Counted from the stretch's first letter, positions 38,240 to 49,556 are shown. The stretch is DNA of 64,000 bases from Pithys albifrons albifrons (GCF_047495875.1 NC_092460.1:9228520-9292519), one strand, 5' to 3'. Notes: a model not told the origin generated them from the letters alone. Numbers and translations are program-made.

Positions 38240-39939
38240 CTCTCCAGGTGTTGAAGAGTCAGTGTTGGGGTGTGATGGGGCAGAGAGAGAAGTGGCCAGG
38301 ATGCATCTGGTACCCTCCTGCGTTGTGCCAGGGGAGACCACCCAAGTGCAGACACCCTGTTTGCACATTTGACTTTTAAATCCACTGACTGCTGACAGGT
38401 GCCCTGACACCTTTCCTTTCCTGCTGCCCACCCATCCAGGAGCTGTGCTGTCTGTCTATCCAGACGCCACGTGCTGCCAGAGCCTCCCTCTCACATGTGC
38501 AGCCCCAGCTGGGACAGAGGAGCTGTCACGCTATGGCATTTCTCTCCTCTGGCAAAGGGATCCTGCTGAAAGAAGTGAGGGAATAACATCAAACCCCCAG
38601 CCAGAGGCTGACAAGCAAACTGACATTTAGCAAAACAAAAAGCAGGTGAGGTGGGAAGAAAAGCCTGGATGAGTGGTTCAGTTTTTGGCTACAACTGCAA
38701 ATCTTTTGGGGAAGCATGTTCAACTCCACATATGCACTTCCAGAGACATTCCTAAAATGCCAGGACAGGTATTTCCCCTCTTTTCCCTCTCATTAGTACT
38801 TCTCCCAGAGCTGCCCACATCCAGAAGAGCAGCAGCATTGAGGCAGGTGTGTCACCATCTTTAGCTCCAGCATCAGAAGGAGGTGGGCAGGCAAGGGTTA
38901 GGTGACAGCTTATTTATGAGTGACAAGGGCGTGCAGAAACCTGGAAGATTTTTTTTCCAATTTTCCTGGGATGACAGACACTTTACAGGCAGTTCTGCTG
39001 TCCCTGGGAACGTCAGTGTGAAATGGAGAACTGGTGGCATTTTATAGACTGAAGTTTCTCCTTGTACTCAATGACAGAATAGAGGGGGGAAATTTATAAA
39101 AGCCAAACCCATAAATGTTTTTAACCAGGAGCACCTCCAGACTGTTTTTATGCCAGCTCTAACTCTGGTTGGTTAAACTCACTGCACTCTGCAACACGAG
39201 GCAGTTTGAGCTGCTGGTGGACAATGCCGCTTTCTGCTCAATTTCTCACTCGCTTAATTATATCCTGCACCTACAGTTTTACAGAGAACAGATGTGAAGG
39301 CTTACCTTGGGACAGATACATTATGTATACAGCATTAACTTCACACCCATACAGTACCCATTTTAATTACACAGCCAGTGGGGGACCCAGGATAGTTCGC
39401 TGGCAGAGCACTTGGTTTCATAAGCAATTCCCAGGACCTCGGCTGCCTGCAAGCATCCTCACTCATGCAGGCTGAGCTGCACTGGAGATCCACCCCGTGG
39501 CAGCCAAGGATGAGCCATGCACTGCCTGACATCAGGGCAGCCCCCCCAAAATCACCAAAAGACCAAGTGCCAGAGCACACCTATGGGCTTGTAAAAGCAC
39601 CAGCGTGAGTTTCATCTTAAACATGAGTATTTTGGGAAAGCCTTAATGTGACATGAAATGTGAAGCCAAAGGATATTGAAAGACAACTCGGATGTATGTC
39701 ACTGTGGAAATTTGTCTGATCTCTGACCCCTGTCAGGGAAACATAAGTGTGACAAGTCCCCACAGGCTGCATCTCGCTGCTAATAAAGGCCTTTTAGCAA
39801 CACGCAGAGAAGGGGTTTGACCACAGCCTCTTCTTGGGTTTAATAGGTGACAAAGCATAAGGCAGCATTTGGTTTTGTCACTCCATTACAAGTTCAATAT
39901 GAGTGAAGAGTGCACTGCTGCAGCAAAGAGAGACAGCAG
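38240..39939. other. Gene-free stretch, nothing recognised
   Basis: No recognised gene or transposon before the next CR1 copy. About 39200-39300 combines AT-rich motifs (CGCTTAATTATATCC) with retained CpGs and could be conserved non-coding DNA. A faint tRNA-like phrase near 39390-39450 was considered and rejected. Confidence 0.5.
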
Positions 39940-40526
39940 AGTGCAGGTGGCATCAACAAGGGCATCACCAGCAAAAATAAAGGAGTCATTATCCCACTCT
40001 ACTCAGCACTAGTCAGGCCACACCTGGAAAACTCTGTTCAGTTCTGTGCCTGCTGCTCAAAAAAAGATATGGACAGGCAAAGAGGGTCCAGAGAAGGGAC
40101 ACAAAGATGATTCAAGGACTGGGAAGGACTAGCATGTGAGGAAAGGCTGAGAGATCTGGGTCTGTTTAGCCTTGAGAAAAGAAGTCTTAAGGAAGACCTT
40201 ATTGCCATGTTCCAGTATTTAAAGGATGGCTACAAAGAAGATGGAGATTCCTTCTTTATCAGGAGTCACATGGTAAAGGGAAGGGTAATGGGTACAAGTT
40301 AATTCTGGGGTCATTCCAATCAGACACAAGAAGAAAATTTTTCAGAGTGAGAACAATCAGCCATGGGAATAATCTCCCCAGGAAAGTGGTGGATTCCCCA
40401 ATCTTGGACACTTTTAAGATTCATCAGGACAGCATAGTGGACCATCTTGTCTGACTGTGCTTTTGGCAAGAAAGGCTGGACCAGATGATCCTTGAGGTCA
40501 CTTCCAACCTGCGAATCTATGATTTG
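39940..40526 (+). mobile_element. CR1 LINE 3' fragment (truncated)
   Basis: The plus strand first encodes the tail of the CR1 reverse-transcriptase frame ([26 protein letters not shown]). It then passes through the 3' untranslated region with GTTTAGCCTTGAGAAAAGAAG, CTTAAGGAAGACCTTATTGCC and CTGGACCAGATGATCCTTGAGG. It ends in the CR1 terminal motif near GAATCTATGATTTGA at about 40526. The copy is 5'-truncated, about 590 bp long, and carries frameshifts and stops. It is the most complete direct-orientation CR1 3' end in the window. The exact 5' edge is uncertain by some tens of bases. Confidence 0.92.
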
Positions 40527-42544
40527 ACACATCTCCTCTTTGAAGTGACATAAGCAATGTCCTTACATTTTGTTAGCTTCTCAGGAACTCTGAAAATTCC
40601 TCCAAATTTTAACAGATCCAAAATGGGATTAAAATTTTGCTCATGCTACAATAAAGCAGGGAAATCTGCTCTAATCCTCCATGAAAACCACTGCATCACA
40701 CCCAAGCAAGGAGACTGGTTCTGGAGTTCTTCCTTCCCAAGGTGAACAGAAAGAAGGGCCATTTTCCTGCTGTCTCCTTTAAATTTTTTCCAGGTAGCAA
40801 ATGGCTCTGATGAACCCTTTCCCCACAGCCACCTCTCATTAGCTGGGCTGCCCTTCTCCCTGCTCAGGGTGCAGCCACACCATCCTCTGGTTCCAGCTCA
40901 GGAGAGAAACCATCAATATATGTGTGTCAGATGAAATTAAAATTGTCCCTATGAGTTATTCTATGACACAAGCTAGCACCAGCTATATTAAATCCTATTA
41001 ATTAATATTAAATTCATTATTTTCCTTGCCTATAAACACAGAGTGTTACTGCAGAGCACAGAAGCAATTATTATCTGTGGTTCTTCAAGATATTACAACT
41101 TTCAAAGTCCCAAAAGCTGAATATTTGTTAGAAACAGCACGACAAAACTGTTGCTGTTAGAAGCACTCTAACAGGACTAGAGAAACCCTGAATAAACTGC
41201 AATAGGTCAACAATTTGCCAGAAATATCAGCTGAATCAGGAGCCTGAGGTTTCATCTCACTGGAACATTACTTATTACGTGCACAAAGAGCCCTGCCTCA
41301 GCAGAACACTGTGTGTTACTTACTGAAGGGCCAGCAAGGCATGGCTTGTGTTTCACTAACTTCAGTCATTCAGGCTCAATTCTACACTTAGTTGTCTCTC
41401 ATCTGCTTTGGGAATGAGTAAGGAAGAGCGCATGGTGGGACAGGCACACTCTGCCTCTTGCAGCACAGAAACCCTTTGCAATGGCAGCTGATGGAGCACA
41501 GCAGTGGTCAACACCCAGCTGAAGGGGCCAACTTTCAGCAAACACGGTGCTTCCTGCTCGTCACTCACTGGGAGCAAATGCAGAAAATAAGGGGTCAATT
41601 TTCTATTTGTTTTTGCTCGTTGGGAAAAATTTCTTCCAGCTACCAGTGCTTTTGTGGAGGCTGCATGTCCTTGCTGCCCCACTGCCCCATGGCTGCTCTG
41701 GACACCTCCTCTGGGTGGAGGTCATGAGTAGCCAGAGCTGCCTTGTTCCTGCAGGATCCAGCACTGCTTGGTGCATATATGATATAAATGGGTCAACCAG
41801 GCTGGTGAATAACAACTCACCAGCTATCCACCAGCTACTCACCAGCTCACCATGGCTATGCCTTTTGAAGAGGCAGCAATGCTTTTGCTCTCCATCCCTC
41901 CCAGAGTGACTGCTGATGACATTTATTTGGATCGTGACTTTTTCAGTGACCTTAGGAGACCTGGAAAACAAAGCTTTCAAACAAAAGCTATGGTGGCCTT
42001 TTGAAAAATTCATCTCACTGTTTCCCTGCTCAAAGTAGAAGAAAAAAAACTACCCCTTTACTGAAGTTGTTATGCAATGAGTCATTTGCTGCCTGACGAG
42101 AGATGGGCCAGCATTTCTCTCTGTGCCACAGCGATTTGACTAATTAGTTCTATCTGCTCCAGCAGAAGAGCAGCCTCCTCCAACCTTTCTGCTGTCTGAG
42201 TCCTGTCTGTCAGCAGCAGAGAAGTGGGCAGAGATGGGAAACAATGTCCTTCTGGTTTGCAGAGTGGCATTTTGTCTGTTCCTTACCCCTACTGGGTGGC
42301 AGGTCACAAAATCAAGAGCTCAGTGAAACACCAAAGCCTGAAAAGTTCAGAGTGGGAAAAAGTATTGAGTTTAAACTGGTATTTTCTTTCAGGTCACATC
42401 TGATGAGCTCTCCTTGAGGATCTGGTGACTGAAGTGCCACAGATACCACTCAAAAACATCACCCAGTGTAGCTGGACAGAGTGCGAGGGGCATGTGTGGG
42501 GCTTCCAAAATGCTGCAGTCTCCTCTGAGCTGCTAAACAGGACT
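40527..42544. other. Gene-free stretch with short tandem CACCAGCT words
   Basis: No gene or transposon recognised. Overlapping frames on both strands at 41360-42013 reflect composition. A short tandem array of CACCAGCT-like words is listed separately. Confidence 0.5.
41815..41854 (+). repeat. Short tandem CACCAGCT array
   Basis: Three imperfect copies of a CTCACCAGCT/CCACCAGCTA unit followed by CTCACCATGG, about 40 bp in all. It is a small minisatellite-like array with no evident function. Confidence 0.6.
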
Positions 42545-43060
42545 CAGGACTTCCACAGCTGTTAATTAGAGGTGAATGTTATTAAAGTATATTAGAAGGA
42601 AAAGGCAGCTGTGTATGCAAGCTGATTATATTTTTACACTTGTTTAAAATCACAACTGTGATTTTTAATTATAGTGGATCAAATAAAAGAACCACATTAA
42701 TCCAATGTAATCACGTGCAAGCTGAGTTGATAACAACATTGTATTTAATTGGCAGTAAGCTCAGGCAACGTTAAATACAAATGAAAAGGAATGACACATT
42801 CTGAAGACTAATTAATATGACAGACTGGTAGCAAATGCATTGTTTATTACTACTAATTTCCAGTGGCTGGTTCAACACCATTTTGTTGCCACGATCCCCA
42901 GTGCTGTGTCCATCAATGCATGATATTTAAAAGGAAAATTAAATGTGATTTATTTTAAGGAGGAACAAAGAAGTTCAAAGATAATTAAATTATGCATTTC
43001 AAATACCAAGTTGCAGATAAAGAGCTTTAAAATGCAGGATTTTTCTCTTTCCAACTCTAA
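42545..43060. promoter_or_regulatory. Homeodomain-rich enhancer candidate
   Basis: About 500 bp packed with developmental factor motifs: GTTAATTAGAG, CTAATTAATATG, TTTTAATTATAG, TTTAATTGG and GATAATTAAAT (homeodomain cores). It also holds an E-box (CACGTG at 42712-42717), CAGCTG words and octamer-like ATGCAT words. A 20-bp palindrome at 42646-42665 has 9-bp arms AAAATCACA and TGTGATTTT around AC. The segment lacks coding potential or repeats. The density of ATTA cores and the palindrome are visible; enhancer function and conservation are inferred. Confidence 0.45.
42646..42665. repeat. 20-bp near-perfect palindrome
   Basis: AAAATCACA (42646-42654) and its exact reverse complement TGTGATTTT (42657-42665) are separated by only two bases. 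It lies inside the homeodomain-rich segment and could be a symmetric binding site for a dimeric factor. Confidence 0.75.
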
Positions 43061-44377
43061 GTCCCCTTGATATGTGCTTATAATTCACAGTAATGTGCTA
43101 CATCAGTGACAGAAGACTCTTCTTTCTCTGCACATTTTAATGCAGTTAACAAATGGTGATTTTTTTCAGGGCTGACACAACTCTCAGGGAAGTAAACAGA
43201 AGGATTACCCTCAGGACCCTGCCAAAGGCAGCAACTCACTAGAAGGATTTCCTTCAGCTCCAGTGGGCTCTCAATCATATTCTAAGGTTTTCAGATCAGG
43301 ACCCGTTATCTTTTTTTTCATCCTTAGAAAGTACCTAGCAAAAATAAGGCATATTCATTCAGGTAAAGTCTTTTAAATACCATGTCCTGAAAGTTTGCTA
43401 AAGCTTTCCAGAGAGTGGCATGCGTTAGAATTCTCCTACCTGACTGCACCGCCTTCCACAGCTGGTTATGGACTGTAATGGCACATATTTGTCACACCTT
43501 GTTACAGCCTTGGTCAATAGAATAATGGAATAATCAATCATCTATATTTTAGTGTGAGACAAAATAAATACAGTGCATAATAGTCAATCAGGTCTTCACC
43601 AAAGAAAAGTTGAACAATTACGGTGGTTGTCAGTGGTAAACTGCCTATGATAAGTATGCAAACATTGACCCCAAGTGTTACACTGAGAACATGGAAATTA
43701 AAACCATCTATCTTACTTGATTCAAAGTCTCCTAGATAACAAGGATGGTATTTAAGGAAAACCTTGGCTGGACTCAGATTGCTTCTTTCTGTTAGATTAG
43801 AATTAAATTAAGTCAAAATTTAGAAAATACTGGTTTAATTAAAGATATTTCACTAGCTCATAAATTATACATTCTCTGTTCTGTTGAAAAGTGTAAGTTT
43901 GATACTGGGTGTCAGAGCTGCAGAGGATTCCTAAAGGTTAGTTCGCATTTATGTGCAGTATAAGCAGACTTATGGGCATGAAGGACTAATTATTGAAGTT
44001 CCCAAATTGCTACCCCTCTGCTCAGCAAGTGCAGTCTCCCAGATTTCAGCAAAAGCAGTGTTTTCTTCAGCAGCTTAGCACTAATATGCAAAATAAGATG
44101 GTCAAAAGAGACCTCGGCCAAAAGCAGACACTGGCATGGAATCAAGAATGAAAATATTAATAGATAATCATCTAGAAACTAATTACAAAATGTAAAAAGT
44201 CCAGCTATCTTGCACAGACCACAGCAAGGAAGTGTTTCATTAACACAGCAGCAGAAGGAGAATCCTTGCAAAGTGGTTTTCTGAACTTCCTGCTGCTCAT
44301 ACCAATGTACCTCTCTGTTTGTTAAAGCCACATGCATTTAAATTAGAAGGGTCAAAAAAAGTTAACCTAAGTGAAAC
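43061..44377. other. Gene-free stretch, nothing recognised
   Basis: AT-rich unique sequence. No exon, RNA gene or transposon is recognised up to the LTR target site. Confidence 0.5.
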
Positions 44378-44382
44378 ATACT
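44378..44382 (+). repeat. Target-site duplication, left copy (ATACT)
   Basis: The five bases ATACT directly precede the first TG of the LTR and recur exactly after its last base (44979-44983). A 5-bp duplication fits retroviral-type integration and is typical of ERVL elements. Confidence 0.9.
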
Positions 44383-44978
44383 TGTCCTGGTTTCAGGTGG
44401 GATAGAGTCAATTCTCTTCTTAGTAGCAAGTATAGTGCTGTGTTTTGGGTTTAGGATGAGAATAATGCTGATAACACACTGGTCTTTTAATTGTTGCTAA
44501 GCAGTGCTTTTTCTAAATCAAGGACTTTTCAGTGTGCTGTGCTCTGCCAGCGAGGAGGTGCGTATGAACCTGGGAGGGAAGCATGGCTGGGACAGCTGTC
44601 CTGAACTGGCCAAAGGGCTATTCCTCACCACCACAGAATGTCATGCTCAGTATAGAAACTGGGGGAGTTGATCAGGAGCTGCAGGTTGATGCTTTTGGAG
44701 GGGCTGAGCATGTGTCAATGGGTGGTGAGAAATTGCACTGTGAATCACTTGTTCCTCCTGAGTTTTATTCCTCTCTCTCTCCCTCTACCTTCTTTTTATT
44801 ACAGTAAGTATAAATATTATTGTTATTATTATTTATTCCCATTATTAAGCTGTTCTTATCTCAACATCTGAGTTTTATCTTTTTTTCCCATTTTTCTCTT
44901 CATTCCATCTGGGAGGGCAGGAAGTGAACACACAGCTGTGTGGTACTTACTTGCCAGAGCTGGGATTAAACTATGCTA
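44383..44978 (+). mobile_element. Solo LTR of an ERVL-type endogenous retrovirus
   Basis: The segment begins TGTCCTGGTTTCAGGTGGGA and continues through blocks I recognise from an abundant songbird ERVL LTR: ATAGTGCTGTGTTTTGG, TGATAACACACTGG, CTCTGCCAGCGAGGAGG and CTGTTCTTATCTCAACATC. It ends near GGGATTAAACTATGCTA. The terminal CA of the consensus has become TA. The TATA-like box reads TATAGAAA (about 44651-44658) and the polyadenylation region reads ATTAAG, so both control signals look decayed. No gag, pol or env sequence lies on either side, so this is a solitary LTR left by recombination between two LTRs. A short TTA repeat sits inside at about 44816-44836. Confidence 0.93.
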
Positions 44979-44983
44979 ATACT
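44979..44983 (+). repeat. Target-site duplication, right copy (ATACT)
   Basis: Exact repeat of the five bases that precede the LTR; together they fix both element boundaries. Confidence 0.9.
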
Positions 44984-46094
44984 GTAGATACAAATAAGAA
45001 AACAAAACAAAACACAAAAAGATTGAGAACAATGCTTTCCTAGAAATGTTGGGTTCCAGTGCAGATTATTTGTTCATATCTAAGAAAATAGGTCAAAATG
45101 AAATGGCTTGTGATATAAAGCTAGAAGACTTGGTGACTATTTTTGAACTCCAGAGTTCTTAAAATGCACTTGGTCCAAACAAACTGAAATTAAATTTAGT
45201 GGGATTTAGTCAGGCTCAGCTTTAAGGATGAGTCAAAAAGCCATCTCTCAACTCTCCATCCTTCCATTGCTGTGGCAGCACCAATGTGCCACACCAGGAA
45301 TGGGTTTGTCCCAGGACATGTGGCCATGGCAGTACTTCCCCTGCTGAACTGCAAGGCCAGGTTACAAAAAGCAGCCTTACCCCAGATAGAATTTAATCAT
45401 GCATTTAATGTAAAGCTTATGCTCCTACCACACTGACTCTGCCCTGCCCATATCCTCAGTGGTGAAAAGAGGGGAATCCTACATCAATACTTGCACTGAT
45501 ATCTGCTGAATTAGTTGCCATGCTGCAAAAGCTGCCATTACAGCCCAAAAGTAGCCTGGTAAATGCTCAGTTTGAGAGTAGAGCTACACTGGGAAACACA
45601 AATCTTCATCAGCTTGTGACCAGGAACAGTGGCATTTTCAGTCAAGATACCTCCAACACAGACTGGCAAATTCTTGGCACTGAGACAGTGGTGACAGATG
45701 CCCATCAGTGCTGAGGAAGACTGCTGCAGATGCAGAGAAACGAGAGGTAAATTTGCTGGCTCCAGGGAATTTGGAGGAGAACTAGAGATGTTATTGATTT
45801 GCAGCATTGCTGAGAGGATCCCTGGCTGCTAGGCAGCACTGGCACTCAGGAAGATGAGATCCTCCATCCAAAGTGTGTCTGTGATTGCCTAAATCAGTGT
45901 TGAAGATGCACATCCGTGCATCTTGAAATGGTTAGACAAGCTCCTTATATACTGACCCAGCAACTGGCATGGTGCTGCACAGCAGAGCAGGGACCAAAGC
46001 CCTTTGGTACAGCCCTCGGCTGCATCGTGCCACATTGAGGGGAGCTTCACAGAGCCACAAAAAAACCTCTTTGAGATGGTTTTAAAACCTCAGA
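44984..46094. other. Gene-free stretch, nothing recognised
   Basis: No recognised gene or repeat. Short frames at 45520-45807 overlap on opposite strands without a known product. Confidence 0.5.
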
Positions 46095-46220
46095 GCTGAT
46101 TATTCAGATAAGCCACGATGAGATAAGCTCTGCTATCATCAGAAACAGTGCAAGGCACTGTCACATGGGGAGAGAGATGGGAAGGATGTGAACTCTATTT
46201 AAGCGGCCCCACAGTGAAAC
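46095..46220. promoter_or_regulatory. Cluster of GATA-type motifs
   Basis: Two identical AGATAAG words (46106-46112 and 46121-46127) lie 15 bp apart, and a reverse-strand GATAG (46133-46137) follows closely. An MEF2-like CTATTTAAG occurs about 60 bp further on. Closely spaced GATA sites occur in blood and heart enhancers. GATA cores are short and frequent, so only the spacing makes this notable. Confidence 0.3.
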
Positions 46221-47574
46221 AGTTTGCAGCCAGCACACAACTTACTGTCAGTTCTCTGTGAGCAGCTCCTTTGATTGCGCTGCTCTGTGAAGGAGCACTT
46301 GTCACTTTTTATTGAAGGAGAGGGGAAGAAAGCAAGGCAGCCTGTTGCCAGGAGAAAAGATGCCACTCACTTTAAGTTAAAATACAGACAGCTGCAATGC
46401 CCTGGCTGCTGATGATTGAGGACCAGCAGAAGTGTGAAAGAAGTATCAATGCAGGGCAAGAAAAAGAAAACAGCAAGAGACTGGGGCGAGTGCAGAGCAG
46501 GGAGGGATGGGGCCCAGACTCCCTATCTGTAGCTTTTAGTGCCTGCAATGTCTGAGCATGCAGGAAGAGAAAACAGCTACCATGTGCCCTTCCAAAGCCA
46601 GCAGCTCCCATCAGGCTGAGTCAGGATGCTGTTTCCACAGCCCTTATACCCAAACACCTGTGAGACATCTGAACTGGAATAACACGTGGACTCAAAGTGA
46701 CCCTCTGTGGGGGAGGATTTTAAGTCCTCCATAATAAAAGGGCAATTGGTTGTTCGGTATTGCCATATTGTGGACTGGTTACTTCCTACAGCAGATTGTC
46801 CTCACTCAGCATTTGATGAGCTCTTACTGACATGGAGAAGAGCTGTAGCACTGAACAGCCTGTCCTGCAGCCTCTGCCTTCCTACATCATCAAGCTCAGT
46901 GAAATCTGCCTTGCAGAGCTGGAAATCCCTCACCCCAAAGCAAGAGTATTAAAGCTCTGTGATTATATCTTTGTAACCCAGCAAGCAGAGGAAAACAACC
47001 TGGAAAAAGTACAGAAGCTCAACGAGAGCACCCCTTTCCTCCCCCTTCCTTTGTCAGGATTCTGCTTGTTCAAGATAATAATCAGCTAACAGAAAACCCT
47101 GCACAAAGAAGTTCCAGTGGAACAAGCCCAATTTCCACTCAGCGCCTGGTACTTCTAGGAAGAGTTACTGTGGCATATTAAAAGGCACCAGAGATGACAG
47201 TAGTAACCAAAAAGATGGAAGGAATTACTCTGCAGACAGAGGAAAGACAAAATATTACAGTATCCCAAGTACCACAAGACAAAGCATTTCCCAGTGGAAA
47301 CAGCTGGATCCTGCAGACTAACCAATTTACTTCCATGGCTTTGTTGCTTATAGCAAAGCAGAAAATATTTATAGCTACCGTTTTCCTAAATTCAGCTTCA
47401 TCTTTGCCCAATTTTTCTACAAAACTGGTGCAATTTCTGACAAGACTCTTAGGTTGTACTTCCCCGCCCACCTCCTGCAAGATGTTTTGTATATCCTACT
47501 CCTGATGCAATGGCCGAGAGGTTCCAACACCTTGTCCCAGCTATTGGATTTTAAGGACCATATGCCTGTGGAAT
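46221..47574. other. Gene-free stretch, nothing recognised
   Basis: No exon, RNA gene or transposon is recognised. Two plus-strand frames at 46707-47089 overlap each other and show no known domain. Confidence 0.5.
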
Positions 47575-47810
47575 ATAAGATGGTGAAGTGCCTGAAGCAC
47601 AAGCCTTATGAGAAGCAGCTGAGGGAACTGGGGGTGTTCAGCCTGGGGAAAAGGAGGCTCAGGGAAGACCTTATCCACCTTTACAACTATCTTAAAGGAG
47701 GCTGCAGCCAGGTAGAACTTGACCTCTTCTCCCAAGTAACAAGCAACAGGACAAGACAAAATGGCCTCAAGTTGTGCTGGATTGGCAGGTTAGATGGGAT
47801 ATTTAGAGTT
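47575..47810 (+). mobile_element. CR1 LINE internal 3' fragment
   Basis: The plus strand carries CR1 blocks for the region just after the reverse-transcriptase frame: GAAGCACAAGCCTTATGAG, GTTCAGCCTGGGGAAAAGG, AGGCTCAGGGAAGACCTTAT, AACTATCTTAAAGGAGGCTG and GGCAGGTTAGATGGGATATT. The wording resembles younger avian CR1 subfamilies. The copy is truncated at both ends and does not reach the CR1 terminus here; a different repeat takes over after about 47810. Its conceptual translation looks protein-like, but this part of CR1 does not encode protein. Confidence 0.85.
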
Positions 47811-47814
47811 TGGG

Positions 47815-48160
47815 AATGTCTGCTCTGGCACCTGAAGCACCTTCTCCCCCTCCCTCTTCACTGACCTTGCTGTCTGCAGAGCTGTTCCTCTCACATATGC
47901 TCACTCCTCACTCCAGCCACAATCATGCAGGGTTTTGTTCTTTTCTGCCCTTATTAAAATTGTTATCCCAGAGGAGCTACAACCATCATTGAAGAGCTTA
48001 GCCTTGGCCAGCAGCAGGTCTGTCCTGGAGCCAGCTAGAATTGGTTCCATTGGACTTGGGGGACTTTCTGGCAGCTTCTTATAGAAGCCACCCCTCTAGC
48101 CCCCTCACTACCAAAACCTTGCCACATGAACCCAATCCATTGATTGTATGATTCTAAGTG
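47815..48160 (+). mobile_element. Probable songbird LTR-type repeat, family uncertain
   Basis: Phrases such as TTGCTGTCTGCAGAGCTGTT, CTCACTCCTCACTCCAGC, GAGCTTAGCCTTGGCCAGC, GGCAGCTTCTTATAGAAGCC and CTACCAAAACCTTGCCAC match an abundant songbird interspersed repeat that I recognise but cannot name with certainty. An LTR-related (ERV) origin is my best guess. The right edge (AACCCAATCCATTGATTGTATGATTCT) could instead be a CR1 3' end, which would make this an insertion nested in or joined to the preceding CR1 copy. The element is degraded and no target duplication was found. Confidence 0.55.
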
Positions 48161-49430
48161 CAGAAATCATAAATGGTGTATCTGTTCTGAACACTAAAAT
48201 CCCTTAGCCACTCGTTTTAGCAGCATTAAAGCATGATTAACTTTGTGTGCTACAATGGGTTGGTAAGTGGAGGGTGGATTTTTCAGTTGGTTCTAGTAGT
48301 TGGTTCCTGTGAGCACAGAGGCTCACTCACAGATTCCAGAGTGATGCTGCTAATGCCAGTCTGTGTCTCATGGCAGCACACAGCTATCCAGCCAGCAGTG
48401 GAGAGCAATTCCTAAGAAATTACACATACATTTGGAAACAGGCAATATCAATGTCACCTTCTAAACAGGCAACCAAGGAATGCAGGAGTAAACAGAAGAA
48501 CAACCTTTTCCCTGGAAGCAGAGGAAGGCAGTGGCGCCGAGACCTACAATATTGAGTTATCATCTGGACCTGGCTGCATTTCCCTGAGGCTCACTTCTCT
48601 TCATCTCAGCCTCTAGCAGATAGGTGACATATGGACAACATCATGCTTCTGGCCGTCTTGCCAGAGGTCACAGTAATTTTCTATTCCTCTGGTAAGTTGG
48701 GGGTGGTTCCTAGAAGCATTGTGGACTCTTCCCATCCTATCTGCCTTTTGAGCTCATTAGCTCGCTGCTGTGCACTGACTTTCTGTGGAAGGACTTCAGG
48801 AGCAATCCTGCCAGATTCAAAACCACAGGATATTTTCCTACAGTAAACCCCCCATCTCTGCACAGAGATACAACATGGCACAGGCACTAACCCCTGGGCC
48901 ATCCCATATCCCAGCAATGAATGGGACAAGGCAACTGCAGCAATGTCAAACACAGTATGGGAGCAGTGCCACAGTGTGTGGGGACAGGCCAGTCTGTGGG
49001 GACATATGACACAGAGCCCCTGGGGACACACAGCCAGAGCCACCTCTGTCCCACAGCACGGCACTGGGGGAGAACACCGTGTGTGCATTGTCTGTGGGGC
49101 AGCCTGAGCTGAGACAGCATCTCTGCTGTGCAAAGAAATGAAAACGCCTTTTTGCTGTCTTTTGAGGTTGGGCTTTTTTCTTTTCTTTTTAAGAGAGAAG
49201 ACTGCAGATCTTGGCTGTCCCAGGAAACATGTTATAAAAGCGCAATTTGCCTGTCTTGTGTCTCTCACCCTAGCGTTGACCCTAAAGATGAACTCCCATG
49301 AACAAGTCTAATCCTGTTTTTCATGTTTCCCCAGGCTAATGAATATTTATGAATCGTTTCTCCAGAGCCAAAGCGTGGCCCTTACAACCAGCCATGATAG
49401 TTCAATTTGTTTGCTTGCCAATTCTTCAAA
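48161..49430. other. Gene-free stretch with GC-rich GGGGACA words
   Basis: The plus-strand interval at 48970-49035 contains three spaced TGTGGGGACA/CTGGGGACACA words, like those near 8900. A minus-strand open frame of 195 codons (48681-49268) spans this GC-rich part and has no recognised domain. A weak exon-like segment at 48610-48691 is reported as a finding. Confidence 0.45.
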
Positions 49431-49508
49431 TTGTTTTTTTGTTGTTCTTTTTGAAACCTAGAGGAAAAAAAGAATCTCATTCCCAGTTGGTTCTTATCAA
49501 AGTATGTG

Positions 49509-49556
49509 GGGTTTTTGTTTGAGTGTTTTTGGTTTTGTTGTTTTTGGTTTTTTTTG
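49509..49556. repeat. T-rich tract with TTTTTG units
   Basis: Low-complexity T/G run, paired with a shorter T-rich run at about 49434-49452. Confidence 0.8.

Noticed and set aside
39385..39455. tRNA-like phrase (TAGTTCGCTGGCAGAGCA, then TTCATAA as an anticodon-like loop)
   Set aside because: The D-arm wording is suggestive, but the anticodon stem does not pair well, no GGTTCGA-type B box follows and no acceptor stem closes.
44583..44807. 74-codon plus-strand frame
   Set aside because: It lies wholly within the solo LTR; these LTRs do not encode protein.
47454..47864. 136-codon plus-strand frame that looks protein-like
   Set aside because: It runs through the CR1 3' region, so its apparent protein character is just translated CR1 3' sequence.
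48681..49268. 195-codon minus-strand open frame
   Set aside because: It lies in a GC-rich patch with short repeated words. A plus-strand frame is open over the same bases. The product has no domain I recognise and low credibility as a protein.
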